A stretch of DNA of 64,000 bases from the NCBI GenBank assembly GCA_032622095.1, contig CP136069.1, positions 104,310,278 to 104,374,277 of the forward strand. Reading direction: 5' to 3'. Shown piece by piece: positions 22,981 through 35,607 of the stretch (positions are counted from its first letter, which is position 1; the number at the start of each line of letters is the position of its first letter). The translations under genes were made by a program, and so were the position numbers. Source of the DNA: Siphonodentalium dalli. Lineage: Eukaryota > Mollusca > Scaphopoda > Gadilida > Siphonodentaliidae. The notes under the pieces are model-generated. The model ran no database searches. It worked only from the letters and a program-made list of their open reading frames with translations, and was not told the origin of the DNA.

Positions 22981-23745
22981 TTGGGACTTCTGTCTGTCTG
23001 TCTGTGTGTGTGTGTGTTAGCTATGGCCGGGAAAACTGCCAGACGGATTTTGACGAAATTTGATACCTAGGGATAATTTTGTCCAGAGAGTGTTTTGGAC
23101 AGGTCAAATCGTGACCCCGACCTGACCTTGACCTTCAAAAAGGTCAATTCAAGGTCAAATCGGGTAAAACGGGACGGATTTCAACGAAATTTGATACCTA
23201 GAGGTACTTTTGTCTGGGGAGTCTTTTGGACGGGTCAAATCGTTACCCCGACCTGACCTTGACCTTCAAAATTGTCAATTCAAGGTCAAATCGGGTAAAA
23301 CAGACTGATTTCGATGAAATTTGATACCTAGGGATACTTTTGTCTGGGGAGTGTTTTGGACGGGTCAAATCGTGACCCCCGACCTGACCATCAGCTTCAA
23401 AATTGTCAATTCAAGGTCAAATCGCGAATTTTGACGGGATTTTGACGAAATTTGATACCTAGGGTTACTTTTGTCCTAGGAGTGTTTTGGATTGGTCAAA
23501 TCGTGACCCCAACCTGACCGTGACCTTCAAAATGGTCAATTCAAGGTCAAATCTGGTAAAACCGGATGGATTTCGACAGGTACTTTTGTCGGGTACTTTT
23601 GTCCAGGGAGTGTTTTGGGCGGGTCAAATTGTGAGCCCCGACCTGACCTTGACCTTCAAAATGGTAAATTCAAGGTCAAATCGCGCAATTCGCCGAAAAG
23701 CAGAGGGGGAAACAGCCCTGATGAAGTCGGGTCCACCAGCTAGTA
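22981..23745 (+). repeat. Family E tandem array, about 131-bp unit, five to six copies
   Basis: Starts with GGGACTTC and a GTCTGTCTGTGTGTG tract. GAAATTTGATACC recurs at 23054, 23186, 23316 and 23447 (periods 132, 130, 131). Each unit also has GTGTTTTGG and CTGACCTTGACCTTCAAAA. It ends with GATGAAGTCGGGTCCACCAGC; the GAAGTC may pair with the GACTTC at the start as a terminal inverted repeat. Same general layout as families A to D. No gene. Confidence 0.8.
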
Positions 23746-26700
23746 TAATATAGAATGTGATATATTTAATGTAGGTTGTATCTTCCCATGGTGGACATTT
23801 AAAGGCACGGATGGCCTTCGTGGTGGGTATGGTACAGTCGTTCCGGTGATTTTGGAGTGTGATCCTAGAACAATTTGTTATAAAGACAGTTTTGGTGTCA
23901 TTTTGGCCGGGATAGGATAGGATATGATGGGATATTTTATTTCCAATACACATACATATTACATAATAATGATGAAAATTATGGATAATTCTGTCGTATA
24001 TTGTGGGGGATGGCATAATCTGGCAAGTCTGTCTTCCTGTCATCCCCAGGAATCCCCGGGAATGTTTCGACAACAATATATCCAATATTTGCTTTGGGAA
24101 AATTTTCAATTCAATATGGCGTTCAAAATGGCTGTTGGTATCGGAAAATGCAGTAGGTGCCCCAATTAATGTCAAATTGATAATAAATTTAAATATAAAC
24201 AAACTGCTTAGTTGTAAATCATAATTGTATAATGTCTGTCCCAAATGGCCACCAATATTGACAAAATCGAATGAAATTTACATTTTGTGCAAAATTTAAT
24301 AGCTAGTCCTATAAGAGTGAACAAAAGCTCAAATTATTGCAGAGTATAAGAGGAACTTTTGAATGTATCTCATGAGAGAGGAATCGAAGGCAGGCTCTCA
24401 CGCAAAGGTTAAATCTGGACTTGGTCGCCCCGAAATGGAAAACTATGCAGTGTTATCTGTAGTTTTTATCTTGACTTGTGTGATTACATGTGTAACTAGA
24501 ATGCACTCACTGGAGCTGCCTATACTTGCGCCCATCACACATTTGGTATGTTGTGTGGTGTCTTGCCAACAACAGTTTGAACCACGGGTGCTGGCCCCTC
24601 GTTTGAGAGATCGATAACAAAAATCTAGATATAAAATATCTGTTCATCCATCTCTGAAATAGTTGTGTGTACGGACATAATATCTCTGTTATCTCAAGTT
24701 GATCTACACTAGTTACACTAATGATAGTCTTAGTAATACGTACGAGTTGTTTGACATATTAATATAACAATATAGACATCGTTCATATGAAGGGTGAGAA
24801 GACGATTGGTTGCCGACGATGCTATATTTTTATACCAATTTGGTTAACTTACTAGTTTGACTAGAATGATATCAAGTGTGTATGCCAGTGGCAAAAAAAC
24901 ATCAATGTAAATTTTAATAATCCATGTTTCCACATTCACATTTTCAGTGCAATTGTTTTTCAATTCAACCACGCGCTCGACTGTTTGACCGGACATGATT
25001 TATATGCACCAGGATCTTTCGAAAATGTTTTGAACTTTCCAGAAATATGTTCGCACCTCACAGTCACTGCGAAAAAAACGATTCCGCACGCATCTTTTAG
25101 ACTTGATCTCAACTCATTTCCTCGAGTTTCAAGTTATATAAAATAGGCTTCTAATGGGCATGTACTGTTGCCGATGTTTGTTTTACATGCAGTATATATA
25201 TTTATAATAATAAAACACGAAGTTGTTGGCAGATGGAATGGTTTAGCCTGTCCGTGTAACACGAGTCTCAGCTGTCTGGACATCGACGCAATCATGTCTG
25301 GTGTTTTGCGCGCCCATGTAGCTTGTGACGTCCTGATGTGCGTCGTGATGTCATGGCGTCTTGATTGGTTTCCAAAAAGAAATAATTCAATATTGTTCAT
25401 TTATGAACGATTTATTACCAAAATAAAACCAGATAACAATGCAAATTAAGTATATATGTGGATTTAAATTACAATTGATGCAACCATTTCATATTAGTGC
25501 GTGTTCATTTTTTACAGTATGTACTTCCGGTATGACGTAACATATTCACGGAAGGAAGGAAGGAAGGATAAACAGACATCCGAGCCGAAAACATTACTTG
25601 CGTCCAGCATGGACTGGCGCAAGTAATTAAACAGTTAAATGGGATTTAATTGGGATGTATTGCTTATGTGATCTTTTCTGGAAGCAGAAATATATGTACT
25701 CAAATAAGTCTCGGGTATGTACTTCAGTTTCTGCGTTGCATTCAATAATTAATTAAATACAATGCTGAATGAAACTACCATGCACTTTGTGGCGAAACAT
25801 TACCGAAATTGTAAATTTTTGGCCCAACAGTTGAATGTTGGATAAGCAGAAAACCCGAACTTAAAGACAAGATATTGGGTTTGTTTGACCTGCGTTGCAG
25901 TAGCCGATATAAATTCTTAAGATGGATCTGTTTAATGATCTGTGTTAAGATACTTAACAACATAATTGTATATTATCAATACGTATTTTCACTCCAAGGC
26001 AGTTATCCAATTGTGGCATGCCTTGGAGTTGCGACCATTTTGACAGCCATTTCATGGCTGCGATTATAATACTTTCTGTCCTGTAACTCTATTTGCTCCT
26101 GTACTCGCAAACTGGTCTAACTGCATAATACCTATGCCACAACATATCGTATACAATGACTTATTTCGAGAACTGATGTAATATAGACAACCATGTTGGA
26201 TGCCATCTTCGATAATAAAAAAAATGTCCAAATCAGGGTTGTGGATATGTTATTCCCGATACTTTTCCACACAAAATGAGACCAAAACCAGCTTTATAAA
26301 ACAAATTCTGGGTTCAACCCCTGACGACACACTAGTATGCTGTTATATTATTAACACCTGTTAAAGTGATGTGAAACACTTTGGTAGGGTGATCAATAGA
26401 AATGGAGAATAATCTTGCTAAAAGTAGTTATATTTAACAAATATTATATCCAAATAGACATGACACACCATCATTCTTATATATTAATTATATGTACCGA
26501 CTCTCGATGGTGAGATCGTTTTCGTTAGTTTATCGCGGGTATTGCATCCAGAATCGAGATGTAAATATTTACAATTGAGTGTAGTTCAGACAATGTTTTC
26601 TATGTAGTGTTACGGTCGATTTGATTTAGATTTTCAGTGATGTTAGTAGAATGTTACATTCAATCAGTTGGCATAGCACCTGAATGCTAACTTATCAGTT

Positions 26701-26829
26701 TCATGCACCCAAATAAGTCCATAATATGTCTTTTAATACTGCCATAAACAGAAAGAATATTAAAATATAGACATATTTTGTTCTTATATCAATCATAAAT
26801 ATTAGGTAAATAGTATGTTATTGTCAAAA
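23746..26829. other. Intron without recognised gene
   Basis: A dispersed repeat starts near 23799 (AAAGGCACGGATGGCCTTCG), matching reversed text near 27040. The 206-codon minus-strand frame at 23624-24244 is rejected because it crosses the family E array and this repeat. A GGAA microsatellite is at 25549-25568. A 10-bp-arm hairpin ATTACTTGCG (25593) / CGCAAGTAAT (25618) may be a repeat terminus. Nothing else was identified in about 3 kb. Confidence 0.45.
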
Positions 26830-27065
26830 TTGTACTCTGTGTTAAATATAAACAAAAGCCAGGTTCTGTAACATTTTTGGCTTTGGTTTACATAACAAAG
26901 AGTACAAACTTGACAATAAAATATTATTTACGCGGTATTTATGATTGGTATAGGAACAAAATCTGTCTATATTTTAATATTCTACCTGTTTATTGTGGTT
27001 TTAACGGATGTGACTATTTTAACAGCAATACCAACCACAAAGGCCATCCGTGCCTTCAATACAGC
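26830..27065 (-). repeat. Dispersed repeat fragment
   Basis: Similar to 8750-8915 in the same orientation. It ends with CCATCCGTGCCTT, the complement of the sequence starting another copy at 23799. It sits about 75 bp upstream of the second GAK exon. Confidence 0.55.
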
Positions 27066-27139
27066 ATTGGATGGTAGTGTGCACAGTGGTGTTTGTTTAA
27101 TAATAACAATAATATTGTAAATGCATCTACTATTTTCAG

Positions 27140-27265
27140 ATTGAAAACATACTGCTCAGTTCCAAAGCTTTCATCAAATTATGTGATTTTGGTAGTTCAA
27201 CGACAGAAACTTATGAACCTGATGGCACATGGTCAGCCATGAAAAGAAGTCTCATTGAGGATGAG
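27140..27265 (+). CDS. GAK: GAK-like kinase domain, exon carrying the DFG motif
   Basis: A 126-bp, phase 0 to phase 0 exon between TATTTTCAG and GTATAC. It encodes 42 residues that follow directly from HRDLK of the previous exon: IENILL supplies the catalytic-loop Asn, and IKLCDFGSSTT contains the magnesium-binding DFG Asp (codon 27185-27187). WSAMKRSLIEDE matches the human GAK segment WSAQRRALVEEE of the activation region. The preceding intron is about 17.3 kb. The CDFGSxTT signature is typical of the Numb-associated kinase family, and the neighbouring exons separate GAK from AAK1/BIKE. Confidence 0.95.
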
Positions 27266-27576
27266 GTATACATACTGATACTGTTTTGAATAGGAGCTAA
27301 AAAGAAATTTACATGAATCTGTTGTATAAATTGTGGCCAACTCTTTGATTACATATCTTCTGACAAAATCAAATTAATAAAATGCTACAGTGTGATTTTA
27401 TTTTTCCTATTTTAGTGCTCTCTTTCTCTGATTGTCTAGTTGTCAAAACATAAATTTCTCTCCCTAATTGATAGCCATGATGTTTATGACCATGTTGTGA
27501 AAGTCATTTTTGTGATTCTATCATACCGGGTAAAACAGAAAAAAACAACTTTACTTTGAAAAGACAATAACATAAT
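27266..27576 (+). other. Intron start, no gene seen
   Basis: AT-rich sequence after the donor site; nothing recognised before the family A element. Confidence 0.5.
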
Positions 27577-28115
27577 TATACACCCGTTTAAAAAAAAAAA
27601 AACGGTCGTTTTATGTAAATGGGTTGTCCGTCGTCCGTCCGTCATCCATCCGCTTTTGCTTTCCGGATGATAACTTTAGATTGAATAAAGTGAACTCAAC
27701 CAAAATTGGTATATTAGTTTACCACCCCAAAATACAGATCAAGTTCGAATATGTATTTCGTCCGCATGATTTTTACTGAGTTATGTCCCTTTTTCGACTT
27801 AGATTTTACCTGATTTGCGGTTTCTGGATGATAACTTTAGATTGAATCAAGTGAACTGAACCAAATTTGGTATATTAGTTTACCACCCCAAAATACAGAT
27901 CAAGTTCGAATATGGGTTTTGTCCGCATGATTTCGACTTAGATTTTACCTGATATGCGGTTTCCAGAAAAATACGACACTTGAAGTTATTATGTTTTATT
28001 TTTGTTATTATTTCGTCTTAGGTCAAAGGTTTCAAACAAATGAATTAAACCTAGCCCCACTCTACTCCAGAAATGGGCGTATTATGCCACGCCCTGACGG
28101 CGTGCTCTTGTTTTT
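27577..28115 (+). mobile_element. Family A element, copy 2
   Basis: The head has TTATACACCCG, a poly-A loop, and ACGGTCGTTTTATG, then GTCCGTCGTCCGTCC. Two modules carry CCACCCCAAAATACAGATC and CAAGTTCGAATATG. The tail has GGGCGTATTA (complement of the family's TATACGCCC), the hairpin CACGCC-ctgac-GGCGTG (28088-28104), CTCTTG and five T. This copy shows the 3' end most clearly. The final T-run is directly continuous with a family B head. Confidence 0.75.
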
Positions 28116-30141
28116 AGCTCACCTGAGACGAAGTCTCCGGTGGAGCTATAGTCATCACTCCTCATCTGTCGTCTGTCCGTCTGTCCATCCATCCGTCCGT
28201 CAACAATTCTTTGAACATCTTCTGTAAATCCATAGGACCAAATGGGTTCATATTTGCTGGATATTCCCTAGGTGATTCACATTCAGATTTGTTCAAATGA
28301 GGTCACTGGGTCAAATAGTTGCGAAGCCAGGGCCATAACTCTTTCCCTCCATAGTAATTCTTAAAACAACTTCTTCTCAAGTGCTGAATGGGTTCATATT
28401 TGGTATGAAGGGTCCTTGGGTGACAGGGGTTCAGATTTGTTCTAATGAGGTCACTAGGTCAAATGTGGGCAGAGCCATGGACATAACTAAAAAAAATTAA
28501 TTAAGATTTAACTCATTGCTCAATTAAAAACAAATTTTAAAATAAAAAAAGAAAATATTTATATATTTTTTTTATTAGACTGATTAATTTAGATTTTTTT
28601 TGGTTTAAACTTGTTAAAAGAAATTTAAAACTATTGCCATTATAACATTCCCAGGGGTACCTGGATTTCCAACATCAAATTTTGTTTTAAATCACTCTAA
28701 AATTCAGAACATATGTACACAGCACATACATGTACAACTATCTGAGATATAGGAGACAGAATGTTTACTTAATAACAGCATAGAAGTCAGAAAGGTGATT
28801 ATAAAGTCATCATGGCAGTTGTGATTGAAATTAAATCTGCTTGTTGTGACAGCTCTGTGTGGAATAATCCCATACTTCTACTGGTAACTTGCATATGCCA
28901 TGCCTGTGTCACAGTTTGAGCTGTCTGTATATAAATGGCCCAGAATGGCTATGATAAATATCAATCCACATTCTTAAGTTTTTGTATTCATGGAGAAAAA
29001 TGATGCCAAGTGTGATTCTGATATTAAAAATAAATACCTGTGTTCTAACAGAATTGTATATACACGTATGGGAAACTGGATGGAAGAGGATGAGCTTTTT
29101 ATCTCATCTGAGACCAAGTCTCTGGTGTAGCTATAGTCTTCTTCTCAAGAACCATCACACCTATTCAACTTAAATTTGGTATGGATGGTCCTTGGGTGAC
29201 TGTGATACATATTTTTTTCAGATGGGGTCACTGGGTCAAATAAGGGCACAGCCAGGGACATAACTTGTCCATCAATTGTAATTCTTCAAACGTTTTATCA
29301 AGAACCATCAGACCTATTCAGCTTATATTTGGTATACAGAGTCCTTGGATGACAGGGATTCAGATTTGTTCTAATTTGTTCACCAGGTCAAACAGCATTA
29401 GAGTCATGGACGCAACTTGTTGCTTCTAGTATTTTTTAAAACACCTTCTTCTCAAGAACCATCAGGCCTATTCAGCATATATTTGGTATGGATGGTCTTT
29501 GACCTGACTATGATTCAGATTTGTTCAAATTGGATCACTGGGTCAAATAGGGGCAGAGCCAATGACATAACTCTTTACCTCAATAGTTATTCTTAAAACA
29601 TCTTAAGAATAATTTAGCATATTTAGCTTATATTTTGTATGGAGGGTCCTTAGGTGACTGGGATTCAGATTTGTTCAAATAGGGTCACCAGGTCAAATAG
29701 GGGTTAGACCAGGGAGTCTTCCCCCATGGTAATTCTTAAAACGTCTTCTACTCAAGAGTCATTTATAGGCCTATTTAGCCTATATAGAGTATGGATGGTC
29801 CTCATGTGACTGGGTTACATTTTTAAAATAGGTTAGATTGGCATTTGGTGTATAGGGTCCATGGAGAGTTTGGATTCAAATATGTTTGAATGGGGTCAGT
29901 CATTAAAAAAGGGGGAATGTCAGGTTGAAACTTTGCAACAGTTGGGAAAGCTTGAGATATCAGTTGTAAAATTCCAACATGTGCAAAGGATTTTTACGAA
30001 CTTGAGAGTGTGTTTTCTTAAGTTAGGAGGCGAAATGCAGGCTATGGACTATATGGGATGGGAGGTATCAGGGTAGTGTAGTTGAAAATTTCCATGTGGA
30101 CACCCAACTGTTTAACAGAGACCCTCTAGCTATTTTCTTGT
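28111..30141 (+). mobile_element. Family B elements, two heads in series
   Basis: Head 1 at 28111-28150: five T, AGCTCACCTGAGAC, then GTCTCCGGTGGAGCT forming a hairpin, then GTCTGTCCGTCTGTCC. Modules follow with TTCATATTTGGTATGAAGGG, AGATTTGTTC and AGGGCCATAACTC. A second, weaker head is at 29096 (ATCTCATCTGAGACCAAGTC). It is followed by four or five modules of roughly 160 bp up to 29830. A probable tail near 30122-30141 reads CTCTAGCTATTTTCTTGTTT. The tail hairpin is not clear in this family. Confidence 0.65.
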
Positions 30142-31544
30142 TTAGAACTACTTGTTTTTATGTGATTTTGACTACTAACTCTTATGGTCTCCATAGTCCA
30201 AGTCTTCTCAGTCCTTACAGTCTGGTGAGCGACCCACAGTCATTGACTGTCTTGTTAACTTGAGAAGTCAATTTTCCATTTCTCAGGCCAAAACATTTTG
30301 AAAAGCATGCGTTTTGAAATAGCTATCAGATAATTGTGAGGTACAACTTTTTGCTACAAGTTAAAGTTCTATTTAGTACCAGTTATATCTTGAAGGTTCA
30401 TTGGGGTAAGTATTAAATCGAGAGTGATGAGAAATATATATAAAATATATGAAGCAGTGTTGGCATCTTATTCTGTCAGAATTGAGTTTGGTGCTTAATG
30501 ATTCCATTTGTCACCAGAAGCATGCAAATTTGTACCATATCTGGGCAAAGCGAAGATTGAAAATCTTTCAAACTCTTAACAGCAGTAATGAACAATTTAG
30601 GCCATGTAAAGTAAATTTCCCATATCTCAGGCCAAACATTTTTAAAAGCATGTGAGCACTCTGTTTATAATTTAATTTTGGAGCTTTCTGGGATAGGTTG
30701 AAAAATTGCTGTGTGTAGAAAGATTCTCTAGGGAGTTTGCAAAGTGAAATTTCGGACCTGACGAGTTCTATGTGGACTACTAGTATGTTATTATCCTGCG
30801 TGTCTCATACGTCTTTCCAGAATTCCGAAAACATTTTCTGAAAAATAAATCGATGATATATACACTTTGCTGAAAGCTGTTTCCGGTAATTTTGTGCAAA
30901 TTATGTTCTTTCCTTCAGAAAACAGCGCTAAGTTTTCCTGAAAAAAAGACGACGTTTGTGGATTGTTTTTGGAATATGATGCAACGTTTAATATCGGAAT
31001 TTGAGTTACCTCTTTCAGAATTTACGGGAATAATTGCGGAATTTGCCCCATCGTTTTCGGAATTTGAGTTTCCTCTTTTCAAATAATTGCCAAATTTACA
31101 TTTTCGGAATTTGAATGCGCCCCTTTCGGAAAATTTTCGGAATATATTCATGAATATCGGGCAGTCTGATCTTGTTTTAATTCACAATGCACGAGTCATG
31201 AACCGAGAGTGAGTAACGGTACCCTATATATAAACCTCCTGACATTTACTCAGATAGCTTTGACAAGAAAGTGCACAATTAACACTATAGCGAGTTCCAT
31301 GACAGTGAACAAACCTAGTTTTTTTTTGCTACACAGCAATGATGTCAACACTCTTTACAATGTCAACACTGTCCACTCTGTGGAAGTCTGTGCTTCAAAA
31401 AAGTCGCATTTAATTTTCGCATTGTACTTATTTCTCATATTTACAATACTACAGGACATAAAATTCCTTCATTGCTGCAGCCATATGCCATATGTAGTAC
31501 ACCGGGTCCAGTGTTACTTTTAATGGGTTTCTATTTATTACATA
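30142..31544. other. No gene seen; short internal repeats
   Basis: Bases 30185-30250 repeat the CAGTCTGGTGAGCGACCC fragment found near 3650. Bases 30990-31145 hold four or five imperfect copies of TTTCGGAATTTGAGTT. No open frame has recognisable motifs. Confidence 0.45.
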
Positions 31545-33344
31545 TTTATGTGTACCCATATCATGTATAGTACACATAATGCCGACGTCCGGATCAACCA
31601 TCCGTCGTTCGTCCGTTCATTTGTCTGTTTGTCTGTCCGTAGACACTTGCTATCCGATTCGATTACTCAAGTAGTTTTTATCGGATCATGTTCATATTTT
31701 ATGTGCATGTTTATGATAACACACCCCTCACCTGTTTTTGGTATCGATCGGTTGATTGGTTTAGAAATGATTAACACTTTCCATCCATACCTGGTCATGT
31801 TCTATCCGATACCATAACTCATGTATTATTTTACCCATTGTGATCATATTTTATATGTAGGTTTATGATGACACATTGGTATCGATTGGTTGATCGGTTT
31901 AGAAAATAATTAGCCCTGCACACAAATGCTATCTGATGCATCTAAGTCAAACAATTTTCTTCTGATTTGCCTTATATTTCTTACCTAGGTCTTTCTTAGC
32001 ACGTTCTTCATCTGTATAGATTTTGTTATTGTTTAGTTAACCCTTTCCACTCTTGTTTTTAAATAGAAATCATCCAAGCCAGGATGACTCAAAAATTTTG
32101 GTATATGAATTTCTGACCCCTAAATACAGATCAAGTTCGAATATGGGTTTGATCCGATATATTTTAACAGAGTTATGGCCCATTATAATTCATACCTGTT
32201 TTCTATGCACTATTAAATTTGAAGAGAATCTGTGTTCTTGGAATGAGACAATTTATTGCTGTGGACACCTGATAGTACCACTGGTGGCTGCAGACTTCTT
32301 TATCATCTGTCAAACTGATTGATGACTCTTTATTCCAGTTCTGTTCTCTGTGTTGAACCCAGTTCATGGCATTAGTTGTTTACAGAGACACTGTTGTCAT
32401 ATCTTAGAAAAAAATTAATCCACACATTCCTTAGTTCCATCATATGATGTCATTGAAAATGATTAACCCTCTACACACATCATATGGTCTTCTGATGATT
32501 TTTATTTGATCAATTTCCTATTCTAAGTCCATGTTGATGGTGATCCACTTTTAACTTGCATGGATTTGGGATTAAAATTAACCCATTCAATAGACACCTA
32601 TTATCCGATAGACAGATATTAAATTATCACTTCACTTTTAGCCAGGTTCAGTCAGTGTTTCAATAAATGACCAATTGAATATTCATCATTAGAGGAAATG
32701 TCTTATTTTGAAATTCCCTCAATTGCATTTGGGCTGCAGGATAATATTAACAGTGCTGGGATTCTTGAGACTGACTTATTGTATGGGTTTCTAAATCCAA
32801 TGACATGCTTTTTATTTATCAGTTCATATAGTTGTTCAGGTATTGATTGTTTTTTTAGTGGTGAAATATTAATAGGTTGCTATGAATTTTTAATATGCAG
32901 CTGACACAAAACATGATAAACAAAAAAATAGCAATGATAATAAAAAAAAACACAATATGTTATGTCTCATGTTCCAATGTAATAAATAGATAAATTGAGT
33001 TGCTATGATGTTTATCTACTTAATTTCTTAACTATTTTATATTTAACAGCTATGGTGCTTCTCTCTGACTATGGATTGAGCTTAATTAGCTTTATCACTC
33101 TATAAGACATATCTGTGTTGGAGTCACTAATAGGTTGAAATCAAAGCCACATCTGCGTTAACATTGTGTTAATGTGAGCAAGGTGCCCAATAAGTGTGAT
33201 TCCACTTGTGAACTTAATAGCAAGGTGTGAATTGTTGAAAGTTTTGCACTCATGAACAGGATGGTGTAAGGATTTATGAAAATAGCTCATCGCTGTCGCC
33301 AAGGTATGGGTTAAACATCTGCCGATCGTGATTGGCCTCTCGTT
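31545..33344 (+). mobile_element. Family C element, copy 2
   Basis: The head is TTTATGTGTACCCATATC with ATAGTACACATAATG completing the hairpin, then TCCGGATCAACCATCCGTCG and a GTCTGTTTGTCTGTCCG tract. Internal text such as GGTATCGATCGGTTGAT is shared with 47990-48010 of copy 5. GAGTTATGGCCC is near 32170. The tail at 33306-33344 reads GGTATGGGTTAAACATC, GCCGATC-gt-GATTGGC and CTCTCGTT. Confidence 0.72.
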
Positions 33345-34638
33345 TATTAAAATATATTTCATGAAGATAATTATCCCCCCCCCCCCCCCACATGCAAGTA
33401 TAAATAAATGCTCTAATGATCCATGTCCATTAAATAAGAAATAAATGAAGATTGGTTAGATTATATGTTTGTTAGATGTTGTCATTATACATGAAGGCGA
33501 TACATGTATGATTTAAAATTCAGCTACCCTGTCTTTACGGAACCTTATGCAGTCCCATAATTAAAGAGTGTGATCAATATAATCAGAGATGGGATCTATG
33601 ATGACTTTGGCCTGAGAAAACTCGGCCCAACGGTAATTTGGGCCTACTTCGGGCCGACTTGTTTCAGGTGGATAACCATATTTTTTTGGAGTTTTTTTGT
33701 TTGTATTTATAACAAATTATATGAAATAATTCTGACGTTTATTATCACTTCAATTTAATCCAGGTGTCACATTGTGATTGGGAACACAAAGACTTCCATG
33801 ACGAGACTGTTTTTATGGCAAAATATTGTATAAACACAATTAATAGCCTTAGCTCCGACAGTGATACAATTGCTAGGCCTGTGTCTTAACAGGACTCAGA
33901 GTCACATGGCTTCAACCGTGAACCTTATTGCACTCGGAGCATCGTTCTTGTAACGTAAATGTAATTATACATGGGTTAAACATCTGCCGATCGTGATTGG
34001 CCTCTCGTTTATTAAAATATATTTCATGAAGATAATTATCCCCCCCCCCCCCCCCCCCACATGCAAGTATAAATAAATGCTCTAATGATCCATGTCCATT
34101 AAATAAGAAATAAATGAAGATTGGTTAGATTATATGTTTGTTAGATGTTGTCATTATACATGAAGGCGATACATGTATGATTTAAAATTCCGCTACCCTG
34201 TCTTTACGGAACCTTATGCAGTCCCATAATTAAAGAGTGTGATCAATATAATCAGAGATGGGATCTATGATGACTTTGGCCTGAGAAAACTCGGCCCAAC
34301 GGTAATTTGGGCCTACTTCGGGCCGACTTGTTTCAGGTGGATAACCATATTTTTTGGAGTTTTTTTGTTTGTATTTATAACAAATTATATGAAATAATTC
34401 TGACGTTCATTATCACTTCAATTTAATCCAGGTGTCACATTGTGATTGGGAACACAAAGACTTCCATGACGAGACTGTTTTTATGGCAAAATATTGTATA
34501 AACACAATTAATAGCCTTAGCTCCGACAGTGATACAATTGCTAGGCCTGTGTCTTAACAGGACTCAGAGTCACATGGCTTGAACCGTGAACCTTATTGCA
34601 CTCGGAGCATCGTTCTTGTAACGTAAATGTAATTATAC
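33306..34638 (+). repeat. 665-bp tandem duplication
   Basis: Bases 33306-33970 and 33971-34638 are almost identical. Differences seen include a longer C-run in the second copy, one T fewer near 34352, and single-base changes (TTCAGCTACC/TTCCGCTACC, GACGTTTATT/GACGTTCATT, GGCTTCAACC/GGCTTGAACC). Each copy begins inside the family C tail (ATGGGTTAAACATC) and ends with GTAATTATAC. The second copy ends exactly where the family I head begins. Confidence 0.95.
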
Positions 34639-35236
34639 CCCCCCCCCCCCCCCTGCAACGAAGTTAGGGGGGGTATACTGGAATCAGCTCATCCGTCTGT
34701 GGACACAAATTTGTTCGGAGTTTTTCTCAGTCGTTTTTTGATCAATTTCCGTGAAACTTGGCACAGACATCAACCACCATGGGAACCTGTGCACCTGCGA
34801 TTATGACGTCTGTCGGACTTTTTTTGGTGGAGTTATCCTCCCTTTTTCAACTTAGAAAATTTTCGCAACATGTATAATTTTGTCCGAGCTTTTATTCCTA
34901 CATTTTTAGGTCAATTTTTTTTATAACTTGGTACAGATATTTAGTACCATGGGAACCTGTGCACCTGCGATTATGATGTCTGTCCGACTTATTTTTGTGG
35001 AGTTATTCCCCTTTTTCGACTTAGAACATTTTCGCAACATGCATAATTTTGTCCGAGCTTTTATTCCTTCATTTTTCGGTCAATAGGTTTAAGATTAGGG
35101 TTAGGGTTGTGCACCTACAATGGGAACTGTTATTTCATTATTTTAACTAAATGTTTACTGACATGTGAAACATCTTAGTATTTTAAAAACACGGGGGTAT
35201 CCTTAGTCCCATTGGGACAGTCACACCTCTAGTTTT
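34634..35236 (+). mobile_element. Family I element (Helentron-like), complete
   Basis: The head starts TATACCCCCCC with a C-run to 34653 and pairs with GGGGGGGTATA (34667-34677). A short GTCTG stretch follows. Two modules about 169 bp apart carry ATGGGAACCTGTGCACCTGC and CTTTTTCGACTTAGAA-like text. The tail has GGGGGTAT (35193-35200), complement of the head, then the hairpin GTCCC-att-GGGAC (35206-35218) and CTCTAGTTTT (35227-35236). A TTAGGGTTAGGGTT tract lies at about 35095-35108. It encodes no protein. Confidence 0.75.
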
Positions 35237-35607
35237 ATTATATATCATATAATTTGGTAGAATTACAAATTGTACACAAAACATGGCTATTTTTTATCTG
35301 TCTTGTTGGCTTATAAAATATATTAGTTTATTAAGAAACTGGTTACAGTTTTGTTTTGCTTTTGAGTAAGATTGTCCTCATTTGGTTGAGGTCCTCCTGT
35401 AATTTCAATTTGGTCAAGTAGCTTTATAGGTACAGCTGAACTTCGGAATCCCAAAAGTAGTTTTTAGCAAAATTCCATACTGCATCCTTTAAAATGAATT
35501 TTGCATGCCTCATAAGGTACTGTGACAACCAGAATAGAACATTTAGTTGTCAGTTGATTAAGTAACATGTTTAATAACAAAGTGAGTCACAATTTGCTAC
35601 CTTCTAC

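Noticed and set aside
23624-24244. 206-codon open frame on the minus strand
   Set aside because: It crosses the end of the family E array and another dispersed repeat, has no recognisable domain, and its composition is that of the repeats.
35090-35110. TTAGGGTTAGGGTT as a telomeric tract
   Set aside because: Only two units, inside a family I element; too short to indicate an interstitial telomere.
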